Assembly: GCA_035771175.1 (NCBI GenBank) | Contig: CM069593.1 | Coordinates: 33,182,741 to 33,246,740, forward strand | DNA: 64,000 nucleotides | Source of the DNA: Paratinospora sagittata | Lineage: Eukaryota; Streptophyta; Magnoliopsida; Ranunculales; Menispermaceae | Reading direction: 5' to 3' | Shown here: positions 45,409-57,443 of the stretch, one piece after another | Layout: the number at the start of each line of letters is the position of its first letter | Numbering within the stretch: the first letter of the stretch is position 1 | Notes under the pieces: generated by a model | What the model was told of the DNA's origin: nothing | Seen by the model: the letters and a program-made list of their open reading frames with translations, nothing else | Databases searched by the model: none | Program-made: the position numbers and the translations under genes

Positions 45409-48400
45409 CTTCTCCCCCTTGTGAAAACATCAAAAAGATTAAAGTATCAAGAATTGCTTCTCCTTCATAGTGAGGTAAGCATCAAAGGTCAGAGTCAGAG
45501 AACATCCCAAGCTCTTTTCTAATGTGAACAAACTGGTCTTTAGGTAAACCTTAGTGAGAATATCAACTAGTTGTTCTTTGGTGCCAATGTGAGACAGTTT
45601 AACTTCTCCATTTTGCACATGGTCCTGCAAAAAGTGATGTCTTATTTGAATTTGTTTAGCTCGGGAGTGTAATACAAGATTCTTTGATATGTTAATAGCA
45701 CTAGTATTGCCACACAAAATTTTTGCACATTCTACAACAATTTGATAGTCCTGAAGTTGTTGTTTCATGTACAAAACCTGAGAACAACAACTTCCAAACT
45801 ATGACATATTCTACTTCAGCTGTAGATAGTGTCATTGCTTCTTGCAAAACCAGGAAATTAAGGAATTTTTAAGAAAGTGACAAAATTCAGAAGTACTTTT
45901 TTGATCAGTTAAACTTCCCGCATAGTTGGAATCAACATAACTTTTCAGTTCAAATGAATTACCTTTGGAATACTAAATTCCTAAGTTGGTTGTGCCATTT
46001 ATATATCTGAAGATTCGTTTGACACATTTTAGGTGAGATTCTTTAGGTTCTGATTGAAATCTTGCACAAAGACAGACACTGAACATGATATCAGGTCTAC
46101 TTGTTGTGAGGTACAAAAGACTTCCAATCATACTTCTATATAGTTTAGGATTAAGTTGTTTCCCTTTTTCATCTTTATCTAATTTGATTCCAGAGTTATA
46201 GGGAGTATCAATTGATTTCAATTTATTCATTTGAAACTTCTTAACCATTTCCTTAGCATACTTCGATTGGCTTACAAAAGTGCCTTTTGGCAATTGCTTA
46301 ATTTGCTAACCAAGAAAGTATGTAAGTTCTCCCATCATACTCATTTTAAATTCTTTTTGCATTATTTTTGGAAACTCATCACATAACACTTTGTTTGATG
46401 CACCAAATATGATATCATCCACATATATTTGAACAATAAGCATTTCATCATTAAACAAATTTGGATCAAGTTTTTCTTTTTGAAATTTATAATCTAGAAG
46501 AAATGAACCCAGCCTATCATACCAAACTCTTGGAGCCTGTCTTAATCCATATAAGGCTTTGTGGAGTTTGAATACATGTTCCGGGTCTTGAGAAACCCTG
46601 GAGTTTATTCCACATATACCTCTTCATTAATGTAACTATTTAAAAATACACTATTTACATCCATTTAGTATAAGGGAAAATCTTTGTAACAAGCATAGGC
46701 AAACAACATCCTTATTGCTTCTAATCTTGCTACTGGGGCAAAGGCTTCTTTGAAGTCTATGCTTCTTCTTGGTTTTACCCTTGTGCAACCAATCTAGCCT
46801 TATTCCAGACTATGATTCCTTGTTCATTTTTTTTGTTCCTAAAGATCCATTTGGTTCCTATGACAGAGTGATGATATGGTTTAAGAACTAATTCTCATAC
46901 TTTGTTTCTCACAAAGTGTCCTAGTTCTTCTTACGTAGAAAGAATTCAAATTTCATCCTTTAGTGCTTCTTCCACTTTGGTTAGTTCAAATTGAGATATG
47001 AAAGCAACAAGTTCTAGATCTCTTTGCGTTGAAGCTCTAGTAAATACACCCTTCTGTGGATCTCCTAATATTTGTTCTTTAGGGTGACCTAGAAGCAATC
47101 TAGAGTTTCTTGATGTTTTTAAAGATTGTTCATTCTCAGTTTCTATGTTTTGAGCTTTCTTGGGAATTTCATCATCTCCAATGGTTATCTACCTAATCCC
47201 TTCCTCAGCAAATTTCTTATGTTCATTTTCATCAAAGTTTACATGAATTGATTCTTCGACAGTTTTAGAAGATTTGTTGTAAACTCTATATGCTCTACTG
47301 TGTGAGGAATATCCTAAGAATATCCCGATATTTGATTTAGGTTCAAACTTATCCAAGTTATCTTTATCATTTAGGATTAAGCACTTACATCCGAATACTC
47401 GAAAGTAACTGATGTTGGGTGTTCGCCCTTTCCATAATTCATATGGTGTTTTGTTCAAATTTTTCCTAATCAGTATTCTATTCATTACATAACATGCAGT
47501 ATTTATAGCTTCTGCCCAAAAATAGTTTGCAGTGTTGTACTCACTTAGCATCGTTCTACACATTTCCTACAAAGTTCTATTTTTTCTCTCAACTACACCA
47601 TTTTGCTGAGGTGTTCTAGGGTCAGATAGATGGTGAGTGTAACCTTGATTATTACAACATTCTTCAAGATTTTCATTGAGGAATTCACTTCCTCTATCAC
47701 TTATAATTATGTTTATTTTGTGGCCTTTTTTTTCATTTTCAACTCTTTTGCAAAATTTGACAAAAAATTCACATACTTCTGATTTATAAGCTAAAAAGAA
47801 TACCCATGTAAATTTAAAGAAATCATTAACAATCACAAATACATATGATTTACCTCCTAAGCTTTGAGTCTTGATTGATCTGAAAAGATCCATGTGAATC
47901 AATTATAGAGTTCTAGTGGTAGATTGATACACCTTGCTCTTAAATGATGATCTGATAAGCTTGTTGAATTGACATGGTTCACATACATTGTTTTTTGAGT
48001 CAAATTATTTTTGGAATTTCCTTGGCAAGATCAATCTTGACTAATCTAGATGTGTTATTCATATTAATAGGAGCCAGTCTCCTATGCTAAAGCCATGCAT
48101 CATCACCAGATATAGCACTTAAACATGTAACATTTTGCTTTCTCATATCATCAAAATGTTTGTAGTAAACATTTTTATGCCTAGATGCTATGAATGTAAT
48201 AGTATTGACTTCATGCTTAATCATGCACCTATTTGCTTCAAATGAAATATCATAGCCCTTGCCATATAATTAACTTATGCTCTTATATTTTAGCCCTTTT
48301 ACATAAAGTACATCAGAAACAAATAAAGAATCATTACCAATAGTTCCAATGTCTGCAGTCTCTCCTTTGTTGTTGTCTCTGACGGTGGCATTCCCGCCTT

Positions 48401-48451
48401 CTTTTTTTTTCAATGCACAAGAACTTTGACTTATCTCCAGTCATGTGTCTT
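45409..48451 (-). pseudogene. Element B pol: integrase, reverse transcriptase, RNase H
   Basis: Minus strand, many stops and frameshifts. Integrase core at 47902-47567 shows IHMDLFRSIKT, IISDRGSEFLNENL and PQQNGVVERKNRTL (DDE triad). Its C-terminal part at 47563-47189 has FWAEAINTACYVMNRILIRK and KCLILNDKDNLDKFEP. The RT catalytic YVDDIIFG is near 46430-46405. RT end and RNase H are at 46293-45439 (YRSMIGSLLYLT, RFQSEPKESHLKCVKRIFRY, SRAKQIQIRHHFLQDHV). Upstream the frame ends at 48451 where C inserted, directly after the codons SRHMTGDK in minus reading. This part would replicate and integrate the element; it is dead. Confidence 0.9.
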
Positions 48452-48456
48452 GAGCA

Positions 48457-50467
48457 TGTTGAACCAATTATTCTCATGTCCCTTACGAGAATATGTCCCT
48501 ATTATGAAAGATTTTGATGATTACAAAACTACATTATGTTTATGATATTACTACACTTATGACATATCTAATCTTACTTGAAGGTTTCAAAGATTTAATG
48601 ATGCATGGCGAACATATTAAAGATTTCTTGAAGACCATGATCATTAGAAGATGTTTAGTTGTATGATTAGATTATGATAGGTTGTAGGACCTTCTATGTC
48701 ATGTGAGTCAGCAATATGCATGCTTGCATGTTTTAATCGATCGGTTGTATATTCGATTTAATCCGGTTACTTTATGTTTTATCGAGCGTTAATCGAGAAA
48801 TTAAAAATAGCTTTTATAAAAGTCTTTCAGGACTCTAATGTTTAGTAACGCCCTCCTGGACTTGATGAGTCAGGACACTAAAAAAATGTTAGGACACTCA
48901 AGGTTGAATTGATCTGATTAATAAAGATGCTCACTTGGTAATAACGACCTTTCCTTTATCAACCTTTGAGAATGTCAGGACGTTGACTTAGTTTCAGGTC
49001 GCTGAAAGATTTTTGTCTTTAAGTGATTTCTATCTTTAAGGACACTAATAAGTTATAAGTTGAATAAATTATCAGGATGCTACTTTTGTACTAGCGCCCT
49101 CATCTTTTGAAACAACTTCAATAACTTTCAGGATGCTCACCTCCAGTTAGCTCACTTAACATTGTTTTAAAACTGTTTTTAATAGTTCAGGACGCTTACT
49201 ATTAAGTAACGCCCTCGTGTGTCAAAAGTTTTAAAACAAAGCAAGACTCTCACTGCGAAGTAACGCCCTCATTAATTAAGTCATTTAATTGTCAAAGTAA
49301 GTCAGGATACCTACTATTCAGTAACGCCCTCACTTCATTGTTCAGTAGGACGTTGATGTTCTATGAGCTCCCTCAAAGGAACAAAACGACAAAAAAGATA
49401 TTTTTGTTGTTCTGACATTACTGCTATTTCTGTTAACCTTTTAAGAAACATACGAATACTTTTCAGAACTTTTCAAAATCGTACGACAACTTTTTCAGAA
49501 CTTTTTAAACGTTCTAAAAACTTTGTCAGAACATTCTTCTTTCATGAAAGGATCAGATGATTCAGGTGTATCGCCGTAATACGCATTGAGCTGAATCGAT
49601 CCATTTTAGAAAAGAATGTTAACGTTATATTTGAAATAACTTAGAGCGCCAAAATTACCAAGTTAATTGCGTCTCTGTTATTCTTATATATATGTGTTGC
49701 CTTAGAGCAAAAAAACCACTAATGAAATACGAAACTGATATTCAGTCAAAACGTATTAACAGTTTTCGTTTGTGCTAAACACTTTTTGAAAGTTAGTTTT
49801 CTTTCACTTGCGCTTGTCTTACGATCTTTTGAAAGAAAAACTTAAAGTCTTCTGGATTGATTGATCTTCATCATTATTATTTCGAAAACCAATTAGAGAA
49901 GACAAAAGCTCTTTGAACCTGTTTTTAGCATAAACTTCATCACACATATTTTGCTGAATCTGTGACTACAGAAGGTTCAATCCAAAGCTTTGTAAGTATC
50001 ACTTTGATTCTGAGTAAAAGGAATCATATCTCATCTTGTATTCAGTTTGTGGTGACTGGCAAGTCACTGAGTTAGAGCAAGTGTTGCTCAAAGTTGTAAC
50101 TGGTCTTCTCATACCTATAAGTTGAGAATAGGTTCTCTCTTACCTATAAGTACATAAACGGTTCTCTCACACCCATAAGTTGAGAAACGGTAGTTCTCAC
50201 ACCCATAAGTTGAGAAAGTGTACCGGTTTGATCTTCATCCGTAAGAGGTCCATAATAGAGATTGAACAAATCCTAACTGAGGAGGTTAGGTAGTGGATGT
50301 AGGCGCGGTCGAACCACTATAAATCTTGCTTGAATTGTCTCATTTACATTTGTTGTATTTTGCTATATTTTGTTTAATCTACTTTCATTATTCCACACAT
50401 TTTTAAGAAAGGTTAAAATCTGCTAAGTGTCCAATTCACCCCCCTCTTGGACATATCTGAGCCAACA
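48457..50467 (+). repeat. 5' LTR of C
   Basis: 2011 bp, TGTTGAACC...GAGCCAACA. Dyad array 48830-49372, TATATATATG at 49685-49693, leader hairpins about 50095-50260. The CCTAAC-TGAGGA-GGTTAGG hairpin and the CGAACCACTATAAATC end are at 50270-50330. Differs from the 3' copy by scattered changes, many C/T or G/A. Confidence 0.93.
48830..49372 (+). promoter_or_regulatory. Dyad array in U3 of C 5' LTR
   Basis: Dyads with 11-base spacers include GGATGCT/AGCGCCC near 49075, GGACGCT/AACGCCC near 49190 and GGACGTT/AGCTCCC at 49348/49366. The first pair (48830) has a 10-base spacer, where the 3' LTR copy has 11. Several arms have lost their CpG compared with the 3' LTR. Confidence 0.72.
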
Positions 50468-50469
50468 AT

Positions 50470-50481
50470 TGGTATCAGAGC
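50470..50481 (+). other. Primer binding site of C
   Basis: TGGTATCAGAGC, two bases after the LTR end; initiator-Met tRNA type. Confidence 0.92.
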
Positions 50482-50520
50482 AGGTTAACTGTCAAAGTAT
50501 CTAACCATTTTTTATTGAGT

Positions 50521-52139
50521 ATGGCAAGACAAAACAAAAAAAGTACTTATTTCTCAGGTGAAGGAAACTCCACCAACCGACCACCATTGTTCAAAGGAAA
50601 AAACTATTCACACTGGAAAACTAAGATTAGGTACTACCTTAAAGCCCAAGATTTAGAGATGTGGGATGTTGTCACATATGGTTGTCCAACGCCTACTAAA
50701 ATAGTTGATGGTGTTACTGCCCCAAAGGAAATAGACGAATAGTGTACGAAGGAAATGAAAAGAGAACTATTGAATAACCAAGCTGTAAACATTTTGTTTT
50801 TCAGTTTATCAGTTGAAGAGTTCAATAGAGTTGGTGCGTGTGAAACCGCTAAGGAAACTTGGAACAAGTTAGAGGTCGCCCACGAAGGAACTTTGCAAGT
50901 TAAAAAGGCAAAGCTGCAATTGTTAGCTAAAAACTATGAGACCTATAGGATGAAGGAAACTGATTCGATAGTTGTGGCTATTACTCGGTTTACAACAAAC
51001 ATCAATGAGATGAAAAACCTAGGAAAAATCTATGACCAAGAAGAAATTGTTAGAAAGTTTCTAAGAGGCCTACCCTGAGCATAGGAACCCAAGGCCACAG
51101 CTATTGAAGAAGCCAAGAATCATGCTGAATATACTTTTGATGAACTATGTGGTTCATTGATGGTTCATGAAATGAAGTTAAAAGATAAGATGAGCCCGGT
51201 CAAAATTGAGGAAAAAGAAAAGAAATCTATTGTCCTCAATGTTGAAACTGATTCTGAAAATGATTCAGACTCAGAAGATGACATGGTTATGTTGTCTAGA
51301 AAGTTCAACAAGCTATTAGGAGAAAGAGTAAGAATAACACTTACTCAAGGTTTCACAAAGGAATGAAACCCGAGTCTAAACCTGTAGAGTTAATATGTTA
51401 TGGTTGTAACAAACCAGGTCATATAAAGAGTGAATGTCCCACAAAATATAAAATGAACACCAACTCTTACAAAAAAGACAAGAAAGTTCTCAAAGCCACA
51501 TGGGATGATTCAAGCTCAAGCGAAGAAGAAGCGGATTCAAACCACACTGTTGCATTGTGCTTAATGGCAAGCACAGAGGTAAAAACTGAATCTACGGACG
51601 AGATTTATGAGTTTAACATTCATATTCAGGAGCTTAAGTCAAAACTTCGTTAAAAGATTAGGAAGAATGAAAAACTTAAGCAAAGTCTTGAAGAAGTTCT
51701 TAAAGAAATTGAATTCCAATAAGAAGAGCTAGACGGACTATCTCTAGATAATGAACAACTTAAGAAAGTTGTTGGGAAGCTGAAAAATGAAAATGAAACT
51801 CTTAGAAAGAAAAAAGAAGACCTCAACTGCACAGTGATTTAATTCACAAATGGTCAAAAGATATTTGACATAATGTTTGGATCACAAAGATGTGCATTTG
51901 ACAAGACTAGCTTAGGCTACACTCATTGGTCTAAACAAAAGGAGTACAATACCGTACTGACCAAAAGACCAATATGCAACAAATGTTATAGGGAAGGTCA
52001 TACAATCCTTAGATGCAATGTCTTACATAAAAAGAAAAGAAAATATGGATGGATTGAAAAATATGTTCTTACTGATGCTATCATGCATGGACCCAAACAA
52101 GCATGGGTACCAAAGTCAAAAATATTTTATGTTGTGTAG
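50521..52139 (+). pseudogene. Element C gag with two zinc knuckles
   Basis: ATG at 50521. N-terminal part RPPLFKGKNYSHWKTKIRYYLKAQ, UBN2 core at about 50755-51078 (ETWNKLEVAHEGT...EEIVRKFLRGLP). A first CCHC knuckle at 51396-51437 (CYGC-KPGH-SECP), a Lys/Glu-rich coiled coil about 51600-51840, and a second CCHC at 51975-52016 (CNKC-REGH-LRCN) follow. The end has the WVPKSK motif. Breaks: TAG at 50740-50742 where B has Trp, two stops near 51076-51086, a frameshift before 51363, and stops near 51651, 51720 and 51840. Gag forms the particle; the knuckles bind RNA. Confidence 0.9.
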
Positions 52140-52159
52140 ATGTGCAAAAATGAAGATAT

Positions 52160-53640
52160 ATGATATCTAGATAGCGATTATTTAAAGCACATGTTTGGAG
52201 ATAGATCTAACTTTCTGAGCCTTGAAAAGGAGAAGAAGGAAAGGTCACCTTCAGAGACGATAGCAAAGGTGATATTGAAGTCATTGGAACTATTGGTAAC
52301 AATTTTCTATCCATATCTGATGTACTTTATGTTAAAGGGGCTGAAGCATAATCTCTTGAGCATAATTCAATTATGTGATAAGGGTCATGACATTTCTTTT
52401 GAGGCAAATAGGTGTATTGTCAAACATGCTGATGAAACTGTTGCATTCATGGCATCTAGAATTAAGAATGTGTATTGCACAAACTTCGATGACATGAAGA
52501 AACAAAATGTAATATGTTTAAGTGCTATCTCTGATAATGATGCATGGGTATGGCATAGGAGATTAGCTCATGTTAATATGGACAACATATCTAGAATTGT
52601 TAAACATGATCTGGCCACGGGTATTCCGAAAGGAACATACTCAAATGACAAGATTTGTGAACCATGTCAACTTGGTAAGCTCACCCGATCATCATTTTAA
52701 AGTAAGAGGCATCAATCAACCTCTAGAGCTCTCGAACTAATTCATATGGATCTTTTCGGACCAACCAAAACTCAAAGCTTAGGTAGTAAATCATGTGTTT
52801 GTGATTGTTGATGACTTTACTCAATTCACATGTGTATTTGTATTAGCTCATAAATCTGATGCTTGTGAAACATTTATAAAATTCTATAAAAGAGTCAAAA
52901 ATGAAAAGGGATGCAAAATCAATATAATTAGGAGTGATAGAGGTGGTGAATTTAACAATAAAAATCTCAAAGAATTTTGTAACAATCAAGGTTACACTCA
53001 CAATCTATCAGCCCCTAGGACACCACAGCAAAATGGTGTAGTTGAAAGAAAGAATAGAACTCTGCAGGAGATGTGTAGAACAATGCTTAATGAGTATAAC
53101 ACTGCAAATCATTTTTGGGTGAAGCTATAAACACTACCTGCTATGTGATGAACCGAGTTCTAATTAGAAAAGATTTGAATAAAACTCCATATGAACTATG
53201 AAAGGGTAGAGCACCTAACATCAGTTACTTCCGAGTATTCGAATGTAAATGTTTTATTCTTAATGATAAAGACAATCTAGATAAGTTTGAACCTTAATCA
53301 GACATAGGAATATTTTTAGGATATTCTTCTCACAGTAGAGCATATAGAGTCTTCAACAAATCAAATCAAACTGTAGAAGAATCGATTCATGTAAACTTTG
53401 ATGAAAGTGTTAATAAGAAAAGTCTTGAGGATGAATTTAAGCAATTAAATTTTGATAACGACGAACCCAAAACAACCAATGTTATAGATCTTGAACTTGA
53501 ACCATCTTTAGAATCTTCTAAAAACTCTAGATTTCTTCAAGGTCTCTCTCAAGATCAAATTTTAGGAGATCCACGAAAATGTGTATCCACTAGAGCCTCA
53601 ATTCAAAAATATCAAGAGCTTGTTGCTTTTGTATCACAAT
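52160..53640 (+). pseudogene. Element C protease relic and integrase
   Basis: The protease active-site segment at 52161-52178 reads stop-Y-L-D-S-D where B has W-Y-L-D-S-G, so the catalytic DSG is lost. The following Cys is also changed. GAG-pre-integrase HHCC at about 52552-52680 (HRRLAHVNM...CEPCQLGK). Integrase core: IHMDLFGPTK, IIRSDRGGEF and PQQNGVVERKNRTL (DDE). A frameshift at about 53127 moves the rest of the integrase (CYVMNRVLIRKDLNK, FLGYSSHSRAYRVF, ESIHVNFDE) to another frame. The stretch 53400-53640 is the low-conservation linker to RT. Dead copy. Confidence 0.9.
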
Positions 53641-53654
53641 TTGAACCAATTAAA

Positions 53655-55174
53655 GTGGAAGATGCACTGAAAGATGAAAATTGGATTCTTGTTATGCAAG
53701 CAGAACTAGGACACTTTGTGCGAAACAAAGTATGGGAATTAGTTCCTAGACCTTTTCATCAATATGTTATTGGAACCAAATGGATCTTTAGGAACAAAAA
53801 GAATGAAAAAGGCATCATTGTCCGCAATAAGGCTAGATTGGTTGCAGAAGGGTACAACTAAGAAGAAGGCATAAACTTCGAAGAAGTTTTTGCCCCAGTA
53901 GCAAGATTAGAGGCAATAAGAATGCTACTTGCCTATGCTTGTTACAAGGATTTTCCCTTTATACCAAATGATGTAAAGAGTGCTTTTCTAAATGGATACA
54001 TCAACAATGAGGTATATGTGGAACAACCTCTGGGGTTTGAGGATGCTCAAGACCCGGAATATGTGTTCAAACTCTACAAAGCCTTATGTGGATTAAGACA
54101 AACTCAAAGAGCTTGGTATGATCGACTGAGTTCATTTCTTTTAGGTCATAAGTTTCAGAAAGGAAAACTTGATCCAACTTTGTTTGTCAAACACCACAAT
54201 GATAATATGCTTATTGTTCAAATATATGTGGACGATATCATTTTTGGTGCATCAAACAAAGAACTGTGTGATGAAGTTTCAAGATTAATGTAGAAGGAAT
54301 TTGAAATGAGTATGATGGGAGAACTTTAATACTTCCTCAGCTTACAAATTAAACAAATGCCGAAAGGCACCTTCATAAGCCAATTAAAGTACGCTAAGAA
54401 AATGGTTAAAAAATTTCAAATGCACAATTTGAAATCGATTAATACTCCCTGTACCTCTACAATCATATTAGATAAAGATGACAAAGATAAATCAATTGAT
54501 TCAAAACTTTATAGAAGCATGATTGGAAGTCTCTTGTACTTAACAGCAAGTCGATCTGACATCATGTTCAGTGTCTGTCTTTGTGCAAGATTTCAATTTG
54601 AACCTAAAGAATCTCATTTAAAGTGTGTCAAACGAATATTCAGATACATAAATGGCACAACATACTTAGGAATTTGGTATTCCAAAGGTACTACTTTTGA
54701 TCTTAGAAGTTATGTAGACTCCGACTATGCTGGTAGTCTAACTGATAGGAAAAGTACCTACGAATTTTGTCACTTTCTTGGAAATTCTTTGATTTCTTGG
54801 TTTTGCAAGACACAACATTTCGTGGCATTACCACAACTGAAGCAGAATATGTTGCAGTTGGAAGTTGTTGTTCTCAGGTTCTTGACATGTAAAAACAACT
54901 TCAGGATTATCAAATACTTATTCAATGTGCTGAAATTTTGTGTGAAAATACTAGTGCTATAAACACATCTAAAAATCTTGTATTGCACTCCCAAACTAAG
55001 CATATTCAAATAAGACATCATTTTTTACGGGATCATGTGCAAAATGGAGAAGTCATATTATCTCATATTGGCACCAAAGAACAACTGGCTGGCATATTTA
55101 CTAAAGCCTTACCAAAGGACCAGTTTGTTCATATTCGCAGAGAGCTTGGGATGTTCTCTAAGACCGATCTGTGA
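53655..55174 (+). pseudogene. Element C reverse transcriptase and RNase H
   Basis: RVT_2-type RT: EDALKDENWILVMQAEL, IGTKWIFRNK, RLVAEGYN then TAA, FEEVFAPVARLEAIRMLLA, DVKSAFLNGYINNEVYVEQP, KLYKALCGLRQ. The catalytic YVDD is at 54225-54236. RNase H: YVDSDYAGSLTDRKST (first acidic pair), ISWFCKTQ, then a frameshift near 54830, ENTSAINTSKNLVLH and RHHFLRDHVQNGEV to the stop at 55172-55174. Stops also occur at 53859, 54291 and 54327. Makes DNA from the element RNA. Confidence 0.92.
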
Positions 55175-55456
55175 TACTTTGATTCTTACCTCTATATGGG
55201 GAGATATATTTCATTCTACTTTACTCTTTTTGATATTTCAAAAGGGGGAGAAAGTAATATCATTGAAGCATCATAAACTCAGGGGGGGTTTAACACTAAG
55301 GGGGAGTCTTAGTGATATTTCTTGTACGTTCCTTAGTAATGCACTCATATCATATGAAATAAGGAACATTTACTGTATCTCATGCATATACATCATTTTA
55401 TTAGTGTGCTTCAAAGCCTACAATAATGTGTTTGAAATCATCAAAAAGGGGGGGAT
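55175..55456 (+). other. 3' internal tail of C with polypurine tracts
   Basis: Non-coding. Purine runs AAAAGGGGGAGAAAG at about 55240, AGGGGGGG at about 55282 and AAGGGGGAG near 55300. AAAAAGGGGGGGA lies directly before the 3' LTR and is the likely plus-strand primer. Confidence 0.8.
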
Positions 55457-57438
55457 TGTTGAACCAATTATCCTCATATCCCTTACGAGAATATGTCTCT
55501 ATTATGAGATATTTTGATGATTACAAAACTACATTTTGTTTATGATATTACTGCACATATGGCATATCTAATCTTACTTGAAGGTTTTAAAGATTTAATG
55601 ATGAATGGCGAACATATTAAAGATCTTTTTGAAGGCCATGATCGTTTAAAGATGTTTAGTTGTATGATTAGATTATGATAGGTTGTAGGACCTTTTATGT
55701 CATGTGATTCAGCAATATGCATGCTTGCATGTTTTAATCTATCGGTTGCATATTCGATTTAATCCATTATGTTTTATCGAGCTTTAATCGAGAAATTAAA
55801 AATAGCTTTTATAAAAGTCTTTCAGGACGCTAATGTTTAAACGGTGCCCTCCTGAACTTGATGAGTCAGGACGCTAATAAAATGTTATGACACTCAAGGT
55901 TGAATTGATCTGATTAATAAGGATGCTCACTTGGTAATAGCGACCTTTCCTTTATCAACCTTTGAGAAAGTCAGGACGCTAACTTAGTTTCAGCTCGTTG
56001 AAAGATCTTTTTGTCTTTAAGTGATTTCTATCTTTAAGGATGGTAATAAGTTATAAGTTGAATAAATTATCAGGATGCTACTTGTGTAGGAGCGTCCTCA
56101 TCTTTAGAATCAACTTAAATAACTTTCAGGACGCTTACCGTCTGTCAGCGCACTTAACATTGTTTTAAAATTATTTTTAATAGTTCAGGACTCTTACTCT
56201 TGAGTAGCGCCCTCGTGTGTCAAAAGTTTTAAAACAAAGCAGGACGCTCACTGCGAAGTAATGCCCTCATTAATTAAGTCAATTAATTGTCAAAGTAAGT
56301 CAGGACACTTACTATTCAGTAGCGCCCTCACTTCATTGTTCCGTAGGACGCTGATGTTCTATGAGCGCCCTCAAAGGAACAAAATGGCAAAAAAGATATT
56401 TTTGTTGTTCTGACATTACTGCTATTTCTGTTAACCTTTTCAGAAATGTACAAATAATTTTCAGAACTTTTCAAAATCGTACAACAACTTTTTTAGAACT
56501 TTTTAAACGTTCTAAAAACTTCGTCAAAACATTCCTCATTCATGAAAAGATCAGATGATTCAGGTGTTATCGCCATAATATACATTGAGCTGAATTGATC
56601 TATTTCGGGAAAGAATGTTAACGTTATATTTGAAATAACTTAGAGCACCAAAATTACCAAGTCCATTGCATCTCTGTCATTCCTATATATATGTGTTGCC
56701 TTAGAGTAGAAAAACCACTAATGAAATACGAAATTGATATTCATTCAAAACGTATTAACAGTTTTCGTTTGTGCTAAAAAATATTTTAAAGTTAGTCTTC
56801 TTTAACTTGCACTTGATCTTACAATCTTTTGAAAAAAAAACTTAAAGTCTTCTGGGTTGATTGACCTTCATCATCATTATTTCAAAAACCCATTAAAGAA
56901 GAAAAAAGCTCTTTGAACTTGTTTTTAGCATAAACTTCATCACACATATTTTGCTGAATATGTGACTACGTAAGGTTCAATCCAAAGCTTTGTAAGTATC
57001 ACTTTGATTCTAAGTAAAGGGAATCATATCTGATCTTGTATTTAGTTTGTGGTGACTGGCAAGTCACTAAGTTAAGGCAAGTGTTGCTCAAAGTTGTAAC
57101 CAGTCTTCTTACACCTGTAAGTTGAGAATAGGTTATCTCTCACATGTAAGTAGAAAAACGGTTCTCTCACACCCGTAAGTTGAGATAGTGTACGGGTTTG
57201 ATCTTCACCCGTAAGAAGGTCCATAGTGGAGTTTGAACAAATCCTAACTGAGGAGGTTAGGTAGTGGATGTAGGCGCGGCCGAACCACTATAAATCTTGT
57301 TTTTGTCTTATTTACATTTGTTGTATTTGATTGCTATATTTTGTTTAATCTGCTTTCATTATTCCGCACATTTTTAAGAAAGGTTAAAATCTGCTAAGTG
57401 TCCAATTCACCCCCCTCTTCGACATATCTTGGCCAATA
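55457..57438 (+). repeat. 3' LTR of C
   Basis: 1982 bp, TGTTGAACC...GGCCAATA (C to T near the end). Dyad array 55825-56370, TATATATATG 56684-56693, leader hairpins about 57105-57225 (including ATCTTCACCCGTAAGAAG), CCTAAC-TGAGGA-GGTTAGG near 57243. Confidence 0.93.
55825..56370 (+). promoter_or_regulatory. Dyad array in U3 of C 3' LTR
   Basis: Same arrangement as the 5' LTR but with more arms intact: GGACGCT at 55825 with an 11-base spacer, and GGACGCT/AGCGCCC at 56346/56364. GGACGCT half-sites also occur near 55868 and 55975. Confidence 0.72.
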
Positions 57439-57443
57439 GAGCA

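Larger units (their letters stand above)
48457..57438 (+). mobile_element. Copia element C (SIRE/Maximus type), structurally complete
   Basis: 8982 bp, TSD GAGCA at 48452-48456 and 57439-57443. LTRs 48457-50467 and 55457-57438, primer site 50470-50481, gag-pol 50521-55174, polypurine tract before 55457. The coding region has at least ten stops or shifts. It sits in opposite orientation in its relative B, inside the codons of the DSGCSRH protease motif (TGC | TCA). Confidence 0.95.
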
